A stretch of DNA of 64,000 nucleotides from Streptomyces sclerotialus (GCA_000719105.1 JODX01000030.1:60410-124409); one strand, 5' to 3'. Positions 1 through 9,150 are shown, counted from the first letter of the stretch. Made by a program: numbers and translations. Notes: generated by a model not told the origin, from the sequence alone.

Positions 1-1
1 C

Positions 2-151
2 GTCCGCGTGGTGGAACCGCCGTACGAGGCGGTACCGCTGCGGGAGGCACTGTGGTGGCACCCGGTGCACACGCACGACGCGGCCCACATCTGGCTGCGC
101 GAGACGGCCGCCCGGGTGGGCAGACACCTGGGGGAGGCGCCCGGGGAGTGA
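2..151 (+). CDS. LysR-family transcriptional regulator, C-terminal end (partial)
   Basis: The first 50 codons are the tail of a protein that begins left of the window. The piece [16 protein letters not shown] matches the end of the effector-binding domain in many actinobacterial LysR-family regulators, where a WHP...DPAH.WLR pattern is common. The DNA-binding end is not visible, so target genes and effector cannot be inferred. The reading frame closes with TGA and is followed by a short spacer and then insertion-sequence debris. Assignment rests only on this C-terminal signature. Confidence 0.65.
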   Translation, partial: VRVVEPPYEAVPLREALWWHPVHTHDAAHIWLRETAARVGRHLGEAPGE

Positions 152-225
152 CGGGCGGCCGCTGTCCGGGTCCCTCTCTCGCTGCACAATCGATCACCTT
201 CCTCCACCTCTGATCCTGCGCAGTG

Positions 226-245
226 CTCCGCCCTTCGGGGCGGAG
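226..245. repeat. Perfect hairpin: possible IS605-type end or LysR terminator
   Basis: CTCCGCCC and GGGCGGAG form a perfect 8-bp stem around a TTCG loop. It lies 75 bp after the LysR stop and about 80 bp beyond the 3' end of the damaged tnpA. IS200/IS605 elements carry subterminal hairpins recognised by TnpA, so this could be an element end. It has no T-tract, but Streptomyces terminators often lack one, so termination of the LysR gene is an alternative. Confidence 0.4.
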
Positions 246-323
246 GTGAAGCGCATCTGAGAACTGCTCCGGCCTCGGCTGCGGGCACGGATCCGCGTTG
301 TCGAGCGGCGCCTGCGACGGCCG

Positions 324-665
324 TCACTCGGGGTGCTGCTGGTTCTCGATGTACTGGCGAACGACGGTCAGCGGCGCCCCGCCACAGCTTCCGGCGAAGC
401 AGGAGCTGGACCAGAAGTGGCTGCCCCACAGGTAGCGGCGGACGTGAGCGTCGTACTCCTTGCGCAGGTAGCGGGAGGAGACGCCCTTGAGTGCAACGGC
501 GAAGTCCTCGCAGACCTCTCGCATGATCTCTCCGCAGCGCGTCAGCATCTCGCCTGTCATGGCCCTGCGCCGGTACTTGGTGACGAAGACCAAGTGGACA
601 TGAAGGTTGTGGACGACATGACGACCGGTGCGCACATCGGGATCCGGACTCCAGCGCGGTGACAT
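324..665 (-). pseudogene. tnpA: IS200/IS605 transposase TnpA with the HUH motif deleted
   Basis: This 113-codon frame matches Y1 (HUH) transposases at both ends: RTGRHVVHNLHVHLVFVTKYRRRAM near the start (residues about 12-36) and HFWSSSCFAG and VVRQYIENQ near the end, which includes the likely catalytic tyrosine. Intact members have about 35 further residues between CEDFAVAL and KGVSSRYLRK, including the metal-binding DHVHLLV (HUH) motif. That segment is missing in frame, so single-strand nicking should be impossible. Both deletion borders in the family read Leu-Lys (CTCAAG), which suggests loss by recombination between short repeats. It is divergent from the tnpB remnant to the right, the usual arrangement of an IS605-type element. 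Confidence 0.8.
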
Positions 666-797
666 GGACCGAGCGGTACTGTGATCGCGTGGCAACGGAA
701 CATACGTAGGGGAAGCGGTAGTTCGGGCACCGCGCCCGGCTGGCACTGACCCCTGCACAGATCCGGCTCATCGACGCCCAAGCGCACGCTTGCCGCG

Positions 798-1310
798 GTG
801 AACGCCGCGATCCGCCAGGCCCGCAGGGACATCGACTGGCTCGCGGCCCTTCCTGCCCAGGCCGCCCAGGCGGTGTTGCAGACGCCGACACCGACAACAA
901 GGTCACCGGCGCCCGGCTGGTCAAGGACGCGCTCGGCCGGCACATCGCTTTCCGCGTCCGGACCCGCGGCAACGCGCCCGAGCCGCACACCGGTCCCGAG
1001 GTCGGCATCGACGCCGGAGTCAACATCCCCCTGGCCCTGTCCGACGGCCGCCACCAGGACCACGGTCGCCCCGCCCGCCTCCCGCACGGCACGGCCGACC
1101 GGGACCAGTGGCCCAACCCCGACGAAAAGGCCCAGCTGCACCGCCTGGAACAGCGGGCCGCGCACCGGAAGAGCTTCCGCGAGCCGGGCCGGAAAACCTC
1201 CAACCGGCTGAAGCGGACCTACGACCAGATCGCAAGCCTCCGCGCGACAGCCAAGCGCAGGGCGAGTGACCGGCAGCACCGGACCAGCGCCCTGGCCGGC
1301 CTGCTGGGCT
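798..1310 (+). pseudogene. tnpB: TnpB-like (IS605 OrfB) remnant, frameshifted and truncated
   Basis: An N-terminal piece (NAAIRQARRDIDWLAALPAQ) lies in one frame up to about 884. The match then continues in another frame with LVKDALGRHIAFRVRTRG and VGIDAGVNIPLALSDG; the latter carries the first RuvC-type aspartate of TnpB. The match goes on through RLEQRAAHRKSFREPGRKTSNRLKR and stops near ASDRQHRTSALAG at about 1300. The second RuvC acidic residue and the zinc finger are absent, so the nuclease is dead. The same frame stays open to about 1590 with a sequence (around DPAVRDDTRALLTVAGARAA) that I cannot place in any family with confidence. Confidence 0.7.
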
Positions 1311-1623
1311 GGCAGGACACCCCGCCCGGCTGCCGGAGCACGGTCGCCCACCGGACCGGGCACAACGCCTGCGGCGAGCACTCGGCCACGCCACTGCTCA
1401 CCGTCGTCCACCCCGGCGGCACCCTGCTGCTCGCCACCCTGGTGACGCTCACCGCCGACCCGGCCGTACGCGACGACACCCGCGCCCTGCTCACCGTCGC
1501 CGGAGCCCGTGCGGCAGCGGAGGGAACGGTGGAGGTCCGCTTCCCCGACGGGCACCGCCGGCGGCTGTCACCAGTCGGCCGGGGACGGCTGCCGCGCGGA
1601 CCACCGCGTGGAATGATGACGGC

Positions 1624-1932
1624 ATGCCGAGCCTCGAACCCCGGTCACTCGACGAGATCCGTGCCCGCATCGACACGCTCGACGGGGAGTTGGTGGACCT
1701 GCTCGCCCGGCGTCAGGAGCTGGTACGGGCGGCGGCGGCCCTCAAGACGGACGAACAGGCCGTGCGGGCCCCGGACCGGGCCGAGCGCGTCATCGGCGCC
1801 GCCCGGCTGCGGGCCGAGTCCGCCGGTCTGGCGCCCGAGGTCGCCGAGGCCGTGTGGCGAGCCATGGTCGGGGCGTTCATCGAACTCGAACTGACCGAGC
1901 ACCGCCGGACCACGGCGCCCGGCGACGCCTGA
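1624..1932 (+). CDS. Chorismate mutase, AroQ type
   Basis: A 102-residue all-helical protein. Residues 9-45 (DEIRARIDTLDGELVDLLARRQELVRAAAALK) match helix 1 of AroQ chorismate mutases: the early arginine and the R..L lysine/arginine positions bind the substrate carboxylates. VWRAMVGAFIELE near residue 80 resembles helix 3. Family members convert chorismate to prephenate, or act as isochorismate-pyruvate lyases like PchB. As a free-standing short form it could serve aromatic amino-acid synthesis or a secondary pathway; no partner gene sits beside it. ATG start 14 bp after a GTGGAATGATG stretch; no strong ribosome-binding site is visible. Confidence 0.8.
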   Translation: MPSLEPRSLDEIRARIDTLDGELVDLLARRQELVRAAAALKTDEQAVRAPDRAERVIGAARLRAESAGLAPEVAEAVWRAMVGAFIELELTEHRRTTAPGDA

Positions 1933-1982
1933 ACCACGCCCGTCGACGACGGCCGCCCACCCGACCGGCCACCCGGACCCGG

Positions 1983-3008
1983 CTACCCGGCCTCGCCGAG
2001 GTACCGGAGCATCGTGGCCCCGTAAGCCCGGACGGTGCGGGGCATGCGATAGCGGGCCCGGCCGGCCCCGGGCCGGTCGGGGAGCAGGAGTGACCGTTCG
2101 AGGAGCTGGGCGGCGCCGTCGGCGACGGCGGCGGGCGGAAGCAGTTCGTCGGCGCACCGGGCGACGGCCTCCGCGGTCCCGAAGCCGCCGTCGAAGACCG
2201 ACAGCCGGGCCCACAGCAGCCGCTGCGAGGGTGTGCACAGCTCGTGGCTCCAGCCAATGGCGTTGGCCAGCGTGATGTGGTGCATCGGACGTCCGTGGAC
2301 GAGGGGAAGGTAGGCGCCGAGCGTCAGGCAGCTCGTCCGTACCAGCTCGGCCAGTTGCTCCAGCGACATGTCCGAGAGGCTGCGCGCGGCCAGTTCGACG
2401 GCCAGCGGAAGCCGGTCCAGCCGCTCGCAGACCTCGGCGACGAGGGCCTGGTCGCGCGCGGCCGGCGGAAGGGACGGGGCGGTCTCCTCCGCTACCGCGG
2501 TGAACAGGGCCAGCGCGGCGGCCGGAGCCAGCGGGGGGAGGACGACGAGCTGCTCACCGGGGACGTGCAGCGGTTGCCTGGCCGAGACCAGGAAGTCCAC
2601 CCCGGGGCAGCGGCCGATCACCGCGTGCACCAGTTCCGCGACGCCGTGGATCAAGTGGTCGCAGTCGTGCAGCACCAGGAGCAGCGACCGGTTCTCCAGT
2701 GTGTCCAGCACTGTCTCCAGCCGACGGAGCGTGCGGTCGTCGGGCGCCCGCAGCGCGTTCGCCGAGACATGCCGGACCACCTCGGGCGACTGCACCTCCT
2801 CCCAGCGAAGTTGGCAGCGTTCGGCGTAGACGTCCCGGCCCGGCCGCGACGCCGCCACGGCGGCCACGGCGGACTTCCCCGCTCCGGGCGGGCCGGTGAC
2901 CGTGACCACTCGTGCCCGGCGGCGCAGCAGCCGCTCCACCAGAGCCAGTTGTCGGGTCCGCCCGATCACTCCCACGGTCGGCTCGGCGTGCCACATCGTC
3001 GTTCGCAC
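1983..3008 (-). CDS. AfsR/LAL-type NTPase regulator-like protein lacking the LuxR domain
   Basis: A 341-residue NB-ARC/STAND-type ATPase. Residues 13-18 (VGVIGR) begin the domain. The Walker A loop is GPPGAGKSA near residue 40 and a Walker B-like LLLVLHDCDHL lies near 110. LPLAVELAARSL and WSHELCTPSQRLLWARLSVF are the family motifs that also occur in the large regulator immediately downstream. The protein ends after the winged-helix segment (YRMPRTVRAYGATMLRYL) and has neither TPR repeats nor a LuxR helix-turn-helix, so it cannot bind DNA like its neighbour. GTG start preceded by GGAAGG. It may be a truncated paralogue or a modulator of the 788-residue protein encoded to its right. Confidence 0.7.
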   Translation of the reverse strand: MRTTMWHAEPTVGVIGRTRQLALVERLLRRRARVVTVTGPPGAGKSAVAAVAASRPGRDVYAERCQLRWEEVQSPEVVRHVSANALRAPDDRTLRRLETVLDTLENRSLLLVLHDCDHLIHGVAELVHAVIGRCPGVDFLVSARQPLHVPGEQLVVLPPLAPAAALALFTAVAEETAPSLPPAARDQALVAEVCERLDRLPLAVELAARSLSDMSLEQLAELVRTSCLTLGAYLPLVHGRPMHHITLANAIGWSHELCTPSQRLLWARLSVFDGGFGTAEAVARCADELLPPAAVADGAAQLLERSLLLPDRPGAGRARYRMPRTVRAYGATMLRYLGEAG

Positions 3009-3188
3009 CGCGATCCTTCCGGTACAGCCGGCCGTACCACCGGCGCGAAGAGGCTCTCGTACGGCCGCGGCGGCGCCATCCGGACACGTACGGATCCGGC
3101 ATACCGATTTCGGTGCCCGGCCGACGGCCGGGGCGGCGCCGCGGCATAGGTAGGCCCGGGAGCGCGCTAGGTAGGGACCGCGTCGGGC

Positions 3189-5555
3189 TCAGCCGACCGG
3201 CCCGGCGGCGTCGTCGAGGAGGCCGGGCTGCCGGGCGGTGCCGCCGGTCTCGCCCACCAGGGCGGCGATCTGGGCCCGGGAGGAGAAGCCGAGCCTGGTC
3301 AGGATCTGCTCGACGTGCGCGTCGGCGGTGCGCTTGGAGATGACCAGCTCGTCGGCGATCTGCCGGTTCGACAGGCCCTCGGCGACCAGCACGGCGACCT
3401 GGCGTTGCCGACGGGTCAGCACGCCCAGCGGCGTCTCCTGCTCCTCGGGCTCGGGGGCGGGCGCCGGCCGGGGCTTCTCGCCGGTCGCGTCGGCGACCAC
3501 CTCGTCCAGCGGGGCGCCGGCGCCGCTGCGGAAGGCCGCCTCGTACACGGCGTCACCCAGGACCTGCCTGGCCCGCCGTTCGGCCGCGTGCTGGAACTCC
3601 TGGAGCATGGGCACGCCGAACAGGGGGACGGCACCGCACTTGCGGTAGAGGCCGGAGATGGCGCCCAGCAGCCATGCCGCCTGCCGGCAGTGCTCGGGCT
3701 CTTCGGCGGCGATCCAGGCCAGGGGCTCCAGACAGTGCGCGATGCAGAGGTGGTCCTCCAGGTCGTACTTGCAGCGGACCCCGATGCGGGCGAGCCGGGC
3801 ACACTCCTCGCGGTCGCCCATCAGCCACAGTGTCACCGCCTTGTGGCAACAGGCCCAGCCCCGGTTCCAGCGTTCCTCGGTGCCTTCCACCATGGACAGC
3901 GTGACGTCGAAATCCGCGCACGCGGTCTCCAGGTCTCCCAGCATCATGTGCAGGAAGCCGAGATGGTAGCCGTACATGAGGATGCCGACCCGGTCGTCGA
4001 GCTCGCGCAGCTTGACGTGGGCGGCCTCGTACAGCTCCACGGCCGCCTCGGGACGGCCCATCATCATGTGGACGCAGCCCAGGATCGCCTGGGCATGGGC
4101 GTGCAACTGCTCGTCTCCGAGCTGTTCGGCGATGTCGCAGGCCTCGGTCAGCAGCAGCGGCAGCCCGGGGGAATGACCGCCCTGGACGGCGGCGTACCAG
4201 CCGGCGTACCGCAGCGCCACGGAGCGTTCGGCGACCGGTTCGGGCACCAGCTCCAGCCCTTTGTGCAGCCAGTAGCGTCCCTCCGACAACCGCGCGGCGC
4301 AGAACCAGAACGCCCACAGCGTCGTGGCCAGCGTCAGGCCGGCGTGGGCCTCCTCCGGCGCGGAGAAGGAGAACTCCAGCGCCACCCGCAGGTTCGCGCG
4401 CTCACGCAGGAGCCGGTGGAAGCGCGGCATCTGCTCGTCGCCGGCCCACTCGGCCTCGAACCAGCGGGCCAGCTCCAGGTAGTGGTCCCGGTGGCGCACC
4501 TGCACGGCCCGCCCGTCGCCGTGCTCGGCCAGTCGCTCGGCCCCGTACTCGCGCAGGGTGTCCAGCAGCCGGTACCGGACCCCGGCCGCATCGTCGCCGC
4601 GCAGCACCACCGACTTGTCGACCAGCCCGATCACCTGCTCGACGATCTCCTCGGCGGGCAGCGCGTCGTCGGAGCAGACCGCCTCCACGGCCGCCAGGTC
4701 GAAGTCGCCGGCGAACACCGACAGCCGGGCCCACAGCAGTCGTTCCTGCGGCGAGCACAGGTCGTGGCTCCAGTCGATGGCCGTGCGCAACGTCCTGTGC
4801 CGCGGCATGGCTCCCTTGCTGCCGCCGGTGAGCATACGGAACCGGCTGCCGATCCGGTCCACGATCTGCTCCAGCGACAGGGCGCGCAGCCGCACCGCCG
4901 CCAGTTCGAGGGCCAGCGGGATGCCGTCCAGCCGCCGGGTCAGGGCGGCGACGGCCGCGCGGTTGTCGTCGGTCAGCGCGAACCCGGGGACCACGGCCGT
5001 CGCACGGTCGGCGAACAGCCGCATGGCGTCGGTGACGGCGGGGTGCTCGTCCTCCTCGCTCGGCACCGCCAGCGGCATGATGGGAAAGGTGTGCTCGCCG
5101 GGCACGGCCAGGGGCTCACGGCTGGTCGCCAGGATCCGCACCGACGGTGTGCTGCGCAGCAGGATGTCGGCGAGCATGCCGCAGGCGTCCACGATGTGCT
5201 CGCAGGTGTCCAGCACCACCAGCATCTCGCGGTCCTTCAGGTGGTCCACCAGCGTGTCGATCTGCGAGCGGTCCGTCTGCTCCGGCAGGTTCAGGGCGGC
5301 CGACACCGAGTGTGCCAGCAGGCCGGGGTCCTTCAGGGCCGACAGCGGCACCATGCAGACGCCGTCGTCGAGTTCCTCCCCGAGCCGGGCGGCGACGCGC
5401 AGCGCGGTCCTGGTCTTGCCGACGCCTCCGGGACCGAGGAAGGTGACCAGGCGCGCCCTGTTCAGGAGCTGCGTGGCCGTATCGATCTCCTCGGCACGGC
5501 CGATGAAACTCGTCACCTCGATAGGCAGTTGTCCGTGGCACCCCTCGGCCTTCAC
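3189..5555 (-). CDS. Large LuxR-family (LAL/AfsR-like) transcriptional regulator
   Basis: About 788 residues. QLPIEVTSFIGRAEEI (from residue 10) opens the NB-ARC domain; GPGGVGKTRTAL is Walker A and MLVVLDTCEHI a Walker B region. IPLALELAAVRL and WSHDLCSPQERLLWARLSVFAG follow, then helical TPR-like repeats (about residues 360-650), and a C-terminal LuxR helix-turn-helix (LTRRQRQVAVLVAEGLSNRQIADEL, about 710-765). Family members are ATP-binding activators, often of secondary metabolism. I chose the GTG at 5555 because AAGAGG lies just upstream and homology begins there; an in-frame ATG further upstream would overlap the divergent gene. Confidence 0.85.
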   Translation of the reverse strand: MKAEGCHGQLPIEVTSFIGRAEEIDTATQLLNRARLVTFLGPGGVGKTRTALRVAARLGEELDDGVCMVPLSALKDPGLLAHSVSAALNLPEQTDRSQIDTLVDHLKDREMLVVLDTCEHIVDACGMLADILLRSTPSVRILATSREPLAVPGEHTFPIMPLAVPSEEDEHPAVTDAMRLFADRATAVVPGFALTDDNRAAVAALTRRLDGIPLALELAAVRLRALSLEQIVDRIGSRFRMLTGGSKGAMPRHRTLRTAIDWSHDLCSPQERLLWARLSVFAGDFDLAAVEAVCSDDALPAEEIVEQVIGLVDKSVVLRGDDAAGVRYRLLDTLREYGAERLAEHGDGRAVQVRHRDHYLELARWFEAEWAGDEQMPRFHRLLRERANLRVALEFSFSAPEEAHAGLTLATTLWAFWFCAARLSEGRYWLHKGLELVPEPVAERSVALRYAGWYAAVQGGHSPGLPLLLTEACDIAEQLGDEQLHAHAQAILGCVHMMMGRPEAAVELYEAAHVKLRELDDRVGILMYGYHLGFLHMMLGDLETACADFDVTLSMVEGTEERWNRGWACCHKAVTLWLMGDREECARLARIGVRCKYDLEDHLCIAHCLEPLAWIAAEEPEHCRQAAWLLGAISGLYRKCGAVPLFGVPMLQEFQHAAERRARQVLGDAVYEAAFRSGAGAPLDEVVADATGEKPRPAPAPEPEEQETPLGVLTRRQRQVAVLVAEGLSNRQIADELVISKRTADAHVEQILTRLGFSSRAQIAALVGETGGTARQPGLLDDAAGPVG

Positions 5556-5787
5556 TGATCGCCTCTTCCCGGAAGCAAGCCAGCCGTGATGAGAAATACA
5601 GTAGAAGTCGTGGTGCGCGATCGACCCCGTCAGCCTGGAGGCGGCACAAGAGGGGCAGGGACCGGACCGAATCAGACCGACCGCGGCAAGAATCGCATCG
5701 AAGGTGTGCCCGATAACGATCGGGAGGGACTGCCGCTGCCCCTGTCCCGGCCGGAAGCCCTTGCCCGTTCCGGTGGGAATGAACTCC

Positions 5788-6225
5788 ATGGACCATCTGC
5801 TGCACCTCGACCGCACGCTCGACGAGCTGGATCCGCCCCGGTGGACGCCTCCTGCCGCGGACGCGACCCGGCTGGTGCGCACCGTGCACGAGTTGCGGCG
5901 GATACCCCTGGGTGAACTCGGACCGGCGGATCTGCGCACGCTCCTTGCACAGCAGGTGGCACTGCCCTCCGTCCTTCCGCTCGCCGTGCGCCTGCTGGTC
6001 GAGGAGCCGCTGCTCGATGCCTACTTCTACGAGGGCGACCTGCTGCTCGCCGCCGTCGATGCCCCCGCTTCGGCCTGGGGCCTGCTGCCGGAGCCGGGCG
6101 CACGGCTGCGGGCCGTGATCGCCACGTTGCCGGAGGCGGCGGTCGCCGCCCTGCCCCGCGGTGCGGCCGAGGCGCTCGCCCGTTTCGTCGGGCAGCGGTG
6201 TCCGGATATCGCCCGTCCGCGGTAA
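5788..6225 (+). CDS. CdiI-type contact-dependent inhibition immunity-like protein
   Basis: A 145-residue soluble protein with the pattern of the CdiI_2-like immunity family: LRRIPLGELGPADLRTLLAQQVALPSVLPLAVRLLVEEPLLDAYFYEGDLL, in which the GEL..DLR.L..Q...L..L.PLA...L...P....FY.GDLL spacing is characteristic. Such proteins neutralise a cognate toxin domain, but no polymorphic toxin is encoded nearby, so it is an orphan or has another role; the family is widely scattered in Streptomyces as single genes. I used the second ATG because GGTGGG lies 9 bp upstream of it. It is divergent from the LuxR-type regulator across a 232-bp spacer. Confidence 0.7.
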   Translation: MDHLLHLDRTLDELDPPRWTPPAADATRLVRTVHELRRIPLGELGPADLRTLLAQQVALPSVLPLAVRLLVEEPLLDAYFYEGDLLLAAVDAPASAWGLLPEPGARLRAVIATLPEAAVAALPRGAAEALARFVGQRCPDIARPR

Positions 6226-6286
6226 TTGCCTGGACCGGTGGCTCCTTCCAACGGAAAACTCCCGAGTTCCGACCTCCGGGAGCGTG

Positions 6287-8206
6287 ATGGGCACAACAGA
6301 TACGCACGGGCCGACGCCGGGCAGGAGCGCGGTCGTCCTCGCACTGCGCCGGTACGGCCGGGAACTGTTCCGGCTGCGACGGCTGGCCGTTCCCGCGATG
6401 CTGCTGCCGGCCGTGGGCACCACCGGCATCCGCTACGTCGCCCCGCTGCTGGTCGCCCGGCTGGCAGGGCAGGCCGCCGACGACGGTGGTCTCACCCTGG
6501 CCTCGGCGTGGCCGTACGTGCTGGGCTTCGGTGCGGTGCTGCTGCTCGCCGAGACCGTCTGGCGGATCGGGCAGCACTGCCTGAACCGCGTGGACGCCCT
6601 CGGCATGGAGCACCTGTACGTGTTCGGCATGGACGAACTCTTCGCCCGGGACGCGGCGTTCTTCCACGACAACTTCGCCGGCTCCCTGACGAAACGGGTG
6701 CTGAGTTTCGGCAGGCGGTTCGAGGACTTCGTCGACACGGTGACGTACCGGATCGTGGGCAGCCTTGTGCCGCTGGTGTTCGGTGCCGTGGTGCTGTGGC
6801 ACTACGAACCGCTGCTCGTGGCCGGCCTCCTGCTGATGATCGCACTGACCGTGGTGGGTGCCACCCCTCTGATCCGCCGCCGGCAGGCGCTCGTCCACGA
6901 CCGTGAGGCGGCGATCGCCCGGGTCTCCGGCCACGTCGCCGACAGCCTCATGAACATGGAGACCATCCGGGCGTTCGCGGCCGAGCCGCGAGAGGCCGAC
7001 GAACACCGCAGGCGCGTCGCGGACTCCCGGCGCCTGACGCTGAAGTCATGGGACTACGGCAACCTGCGCGTCGACACCCTGATCGCCCCCATGTCCGTGC
7101 TGACCAACGTGCTGGGCCTGCTGGTCGCCATCGCCTTCGGTGGCCCGGACCAGGGCGTGGAGCAGATCATCATCGCCTTCACCTACTACTCCAACGCGAC
7201 CCAGATCATGTTCGAGTTCAACCAGATCTACCGGCGTCTGGAGAGCTCGATGACCGAGGCCGCGCAGTTCACGGAGCTGCTGCTGGACCCGCCCACCGTG
7301 CTGGACGCGGCGGAACCCGAACCGCTCGCGCCGCGGGACACCGGCATCCGCTTCGAGGCGGTGACCTTCGCCCATGCGGGTGCGAAGCCGATCTTCCAGG
7401 GCCTCGACCTGGACGTGCCCGGCGGCGCACGGATCGGTCTGGTCGGCAGGTCCGGCGGCGGCAAGACCACGCTCACCCGGCTGTTGCTGCGGATGTCGGA
7501 CATCGACGCCGGACGCGTCCTGATCGGAGGTCAGGACATCAGCCGACTGCGCCAGGCCGACCTGCGTTCACTGATCGCCTACGTCCCGCAGGACCCCGCG
7601 ATGTTCCACCGCAGCCTGCGGGACAACATCGCGTTCGCCCGGCCCGGCGCCACCGACGAGGAGATCCACGCGGCGGCCGCGGCCGCGCACGTCACGGAGT
7701 TCGTCGACCAGCTCCCCGAGGGCTTCGCCACCCTGGTGGGGGAGCGGGGAGTGAAGCTGTCGGGCGGCCAGCGCCAACGGGTCGCCCTCGCCAGGGCGGT
7801 CCTCCGCGACGCCCCGATCCTGCTGCTCGACGAGGCGACCAGTGCGCTGGACTCGGAGAGCGAGATCCTCGTCCAGGACGCCCTGTGGCGGCTGATGGAG
7901 GGACGTACGGCCCTCGTGGTCGCCCACCGCCTGAGCACCGTGGCCGGTATGGACCGCCTCGTCGTCCTCGACCGCGGAAGCGTCGTCGAGCAGGGCACCC
8001 ACGGGGAACTGCTCGCCGCGGGCGGCGCCTACGCCAAGCTGTGGCAGCACCAGTCGGGCGGCTTCCTCGGCGAGAACGGCGAGCCGGCTCCCGGGGACGG
8101 GCCACCGGGAGCCGGTCCCGCCGGGCTGCCGGTACCGGCCGGACCGGCGCCGGACCGGGGCCGGGAGGCGTCGCCGCAGGCTCGCACGAGCACCGGGCCC
8201 GTGTGA
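6287..8206 (+). CDS. ABC exporter, fused membrane and ATPase domains
   Basis: A 639-residue half-transporter. The N-terminal ABC membrane domain has about six helices (residues 30-320; for example LVPLVFGAVVLWHYEPLLVAGLLL). The ATPase domain contains GRSGGGKTT (Walker A), a Q-loop at YVPQDPAMF, LSGGQRQR (signature), ILLLDEATSALD (Walker B) and the H-loop in VVAHRLSTV. Family members work as homo- or heterodimers and export lipids, peptides or drugs; the substrate cannot be told. A proline- and glycine-rich C-terminal tail of about 50 residues is probably disordered. ATG with GGGAG upstream. It stands alone, with no partner half-transporter beside it. Confidence 0.85.
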   Translation: MGTTDTHGPTPGRSAVVLALRRYGRELFRLRRLAVPAMLLPAVGTTGIRYVAPLLVARLAGQAADDGGLTLASAWPYVLGFGAVLLLAETVWRIGQHCLNRVDALGMEHLYVFGMDELFARDAAFFHDNFAGSLTKRVLSFGRRFEDFVDTVTYRIVGSLVPLVFGAVVLWHYEPLLVAGLLLMIALTVVGATPLIRRRQALVHDREAAIARVSGHVADSLMNMETIRAFAAEPREADEHRRRVADSRRLTLKSWDYGNLRVDTLIAPMSVLTNVLGLLVAIAFGGPDQGVEQIIIAFTYYSNATQIMFEFNQIYRRLESSMTEAAQFTELLLDPPTVLDAAEPEPLAPRDTGIRFEAVTFAHAGAKPIFQGLDLDVPGGARIGLVGRSGGGKTTLTRLLLRMSDIDAGRVLIGGQDISRLRQADLRSLIAYVPQDPAMFHRSLRDNIAFARPGATDEEIHAAAAAAHVTEFVDQLPEGFATLVGERGVKLSGGQRQRVALARAVLRDAPILLLDEATSALDSESEILVQDALWRLMEGRTALVVAHRLSTVAGMDRLVVLDRGSVVEQGTHGELLAAGGAYAKLWQHQSGGFLGENGEPAPGDGPPGAGPAGLPVPAGPAPDRGREASPQARTSTGPV

Positions 8207-8406
8207 TCAGCTGCGAGCCCCCGGAATCGGGCAACGCGTCCGACAGATGCGCGGGCCGGCCGGGCTCCTGACCGTGAAGGGCCCACGCATGGCTGGCAGC
8301 CCGCCCTCGTCCGGGTGCGGCGGACACCGGACCGCCCGCCGGACGCGGACGCGCCGGACGCGCGGCGCTCGGTGACGGTGTCGCCCGCATCCCCGCCGGT
8401 CGCCGC

Positions 8407-8800
8407 TCACCGCCGGGCGGTCCGCCCCGAGCGGCACAGCAGCGTGACGCCGTGCTCGGCCAGGTCGTCCGGCAGCCGGGCCAGGCCCGCAAGCTGCTCG
8501 AGGTGGTGGACACCCGGCGGCACGGTACCGGTGAGCAGTTCCCGTATGACGTACGCGGCGGCCAGGCCGGTGACGCGGCTCTGTTCGCGTCCGGTGAGCG
8601 CGTAGGCAGCGTGCCGGTCGCCGTGCCAGGCATCGGCGCGTACGGCGAAGGCGTCACCGCCGAGGTGGACGCGGCCGAGGAGGGCGGCCATCCCGCCGCT
8701 GGACGTCCGGTCGAGCGGTCAGTCGCGTCAGCCCGGTGCGGCGCGACGTGAGCAGGGCGGTGGTCAGCGCGCGGGAGTCGAGGCACAGGCGCGTGGTCAC
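8407..8800 (-). pseudogene. Saccharopine-dehydrogenase-like protein, C-terminal remnant
   Basis: The clean part (8407-8691) reads LLGRVHLGGDAFAVRADAW, YALTGREQSRVTGLAAAYV and PPGVHHLEQLAGLARLPDDL, which resembles the C-terminus of the short saccharopine dehydrogenase/enoyl-reductase-like family common in Streptomyces. A preceding piece (LTTALLTSRRTGLTRLTARP) lies in another frame, so at least one frameshift is present. The NAD-binding N-terminus is missing where the IS630 fragment abuts, suggesting disruption by that element. Not expected to be functional. Confidence 0.55.
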
Positions 8801-8815
8801 CTGGGGACGCCGAGC

Positions 8816-9082
8816 GTGCGGGCCGGCGTGTGCTGGTCGGAGAAGGGGAGGCTGACACTGGAGCGGCTGCCGGCCTATGCACCCGAACTCAACCCGGTGG
8901 AAGGGCTGTGGTCGGCCATCAAGCTCCGAGAGTCGGCCAACCTCGCCGGCGACCGCCTCGCCGATGTCGCCGACGCCGCCGAACGCGGCATCCGCCGGGT
9001 CTGCTCCAGCGAGCAACTCCCGTGGTCTTTCCTCACTCACACCAGACTGACAATCCGCCCCGAAACACCACAGAGCTTATGA
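8816..9082 (+). pseudogene. IS630-family transposase, C-terminal fragment
   Basis: Reads LTLERLPAYAPELNPVEGLWSAIKLRESANLAG, the hallmark C-terminal DDE segment of IS630/Tc1-like transposases, with the catalytic glutamate in NPVEGLW. The N-terminal helix-turn-helix and the first two aspartates are absent, so this is a dead fragment. The frame ends with TAA-free sequence RPETPQSL and a TGA. It adjoins the saccharopine-dehydrogenase remnant on the left. Confidence 0.75.
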
Positions 9083-9108
9083 AAAACTGAGTAGGAGCGC
9101 AGGAAGCC

Positions 9109-9150
9109 CCGTCGGGACAGGGTGACCGAATGGGTCCCCTGCCCCGACGG
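9109..9150. terminator. Hairpin terminator between IS630 debris and the LPMO gene
   Basis: CCGTCGGGACAGGG (9109-9122) and CCCCTGCCCCGACGG (9136-9150) pair over about 14 bp with one mismatch around a 13-bp loop. It lies 70 bp past the stop codon of the polysaccharide monooxygenase gene read on the minus strand and 27 bp past the IS630 remnant. It probably terminates the former and may work in both directions. Confidence 0.6.

Noticed and set aside
3315..5558. A 747-codon open frame on the plus strand
   Set aside because: Antisense to the LuxR-family regulator; composition typical of a shadow frame.
5556..5939. A longer start for the LuxR-family regulator
   Set aside because: The added residues show no homology, overlap the divergent immunity gene, and the GTG at 5555 has a good ribosome-binding site.
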